A stretch of DNA of 64,000 nucleotides, taken from Flagellimonas maritima (GTDB taxonomy: Bacteria; Bacteroidota; Bacteroidia; Flavobacteriales; Flavobacteriaceae). Below, one piece after another: positions 63,966 to 64,000 of the stretch. Both the position numbers and the translations under genes were made by a program. Position 1 is the stretch's first letter; every line of letters begins with the position of its first letter. The notes under the pieces are model-generated. The model did not search any database and was not told where the DNA came from. It saw nothing but the letters and a program-made list of their open reading frames with translations. The stretch is taken from assembly GCF_003269425.1 (NCBI RefSeq), contig NZ_CP030104.1, positions 1 to 64,000 of the forward strand, given 5' to 3'.

Positions 63966-64000
63966 GAGACTGTAGTTTTATGATTGATATGTTAAAATAG

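Overview
The window reads as the start of a circular chromosome from a marine-type member of the Flavobacteriaceae (Bacteroidetes), linearised at the dnaA start codon. Supporting signs are a low overall GC content, promoters of the TTG / TAnnTTTG type, many flavobacterial domains of unknown function (DUF4249, DUF4252, DUF4294, DUF6095, DUF6495), a TonB receptor with a carboxypeptidase-like N-terminus, SprB-like repeats with a type IX secretion (T9SS) C-terminal sorting domain, monomeric isocitrate dehydrogenase and a SerB-SerA fusion.

1-25 kb is mostly housekeeping: dnaA, a low-molecular-weight phosphatase and an RsmI-like methylase; a minus-strand mltG/GNAT/dapF run; an HtrA protease; long-form GAPDH; trmD and rplS; a probable structured small RNA with its own terminator; monomeric icd; a DUF4249/TonB receptor pair; a GntP permease; an M42 peptidase; a Nudix hydrolase; and hisS. 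A collagen-like lipoprotein gene at 24 kb sits behind a perfect pair of 10-bp direct repeats that looks like a LytTR-regulator site.

25.6-43.5 kb is the accessory heart of the window. It is an 18-kb block of minus-strand genes for secreted and outer-membrane proteins. One run begins with a beta-barrel-like protein, then a mosaic 1040-residue protein. That protein has a GC-rich conserved N-terminus (TANFOR/Fn3-like) and an AT-rich C-terminus ending in a papain-like C39-type peptidase domain. Next come an SH3-domain lipoprotein, an orphan tail fragment of the peptidase domain, and a second SH3 protein. This is the layout of a polymorphic toxin/immunity locus with a displaced toxin cassette. A second run encodes a 1622-residue secreted protein, an Fn3 protein and a SprB-repeat T9SS cargo protein. 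The same LytTR-like repeat stands upstream of the second run and, in weaker form, upstream of the first. This suggests one regulon that also includes the collagen-like lipoprotein.

43.8-64 kb returns to core genes: rpsF-rpsR-rplI, an orphan LytTR response regulator, priA, a BrkB-type membrane protein, nadC, rlmH, the SerB-SerA fusion, rdgB, a DEAD-box helicase, a GH13 amylase lipoprotein, a frameshifted VOC gene, a SpoU methyltransferase, a sirtuin, purB and a DUF4252 lipoprotein. I saw no tRNA, rRNA, CRISPR array, insertion sequence or prophage.
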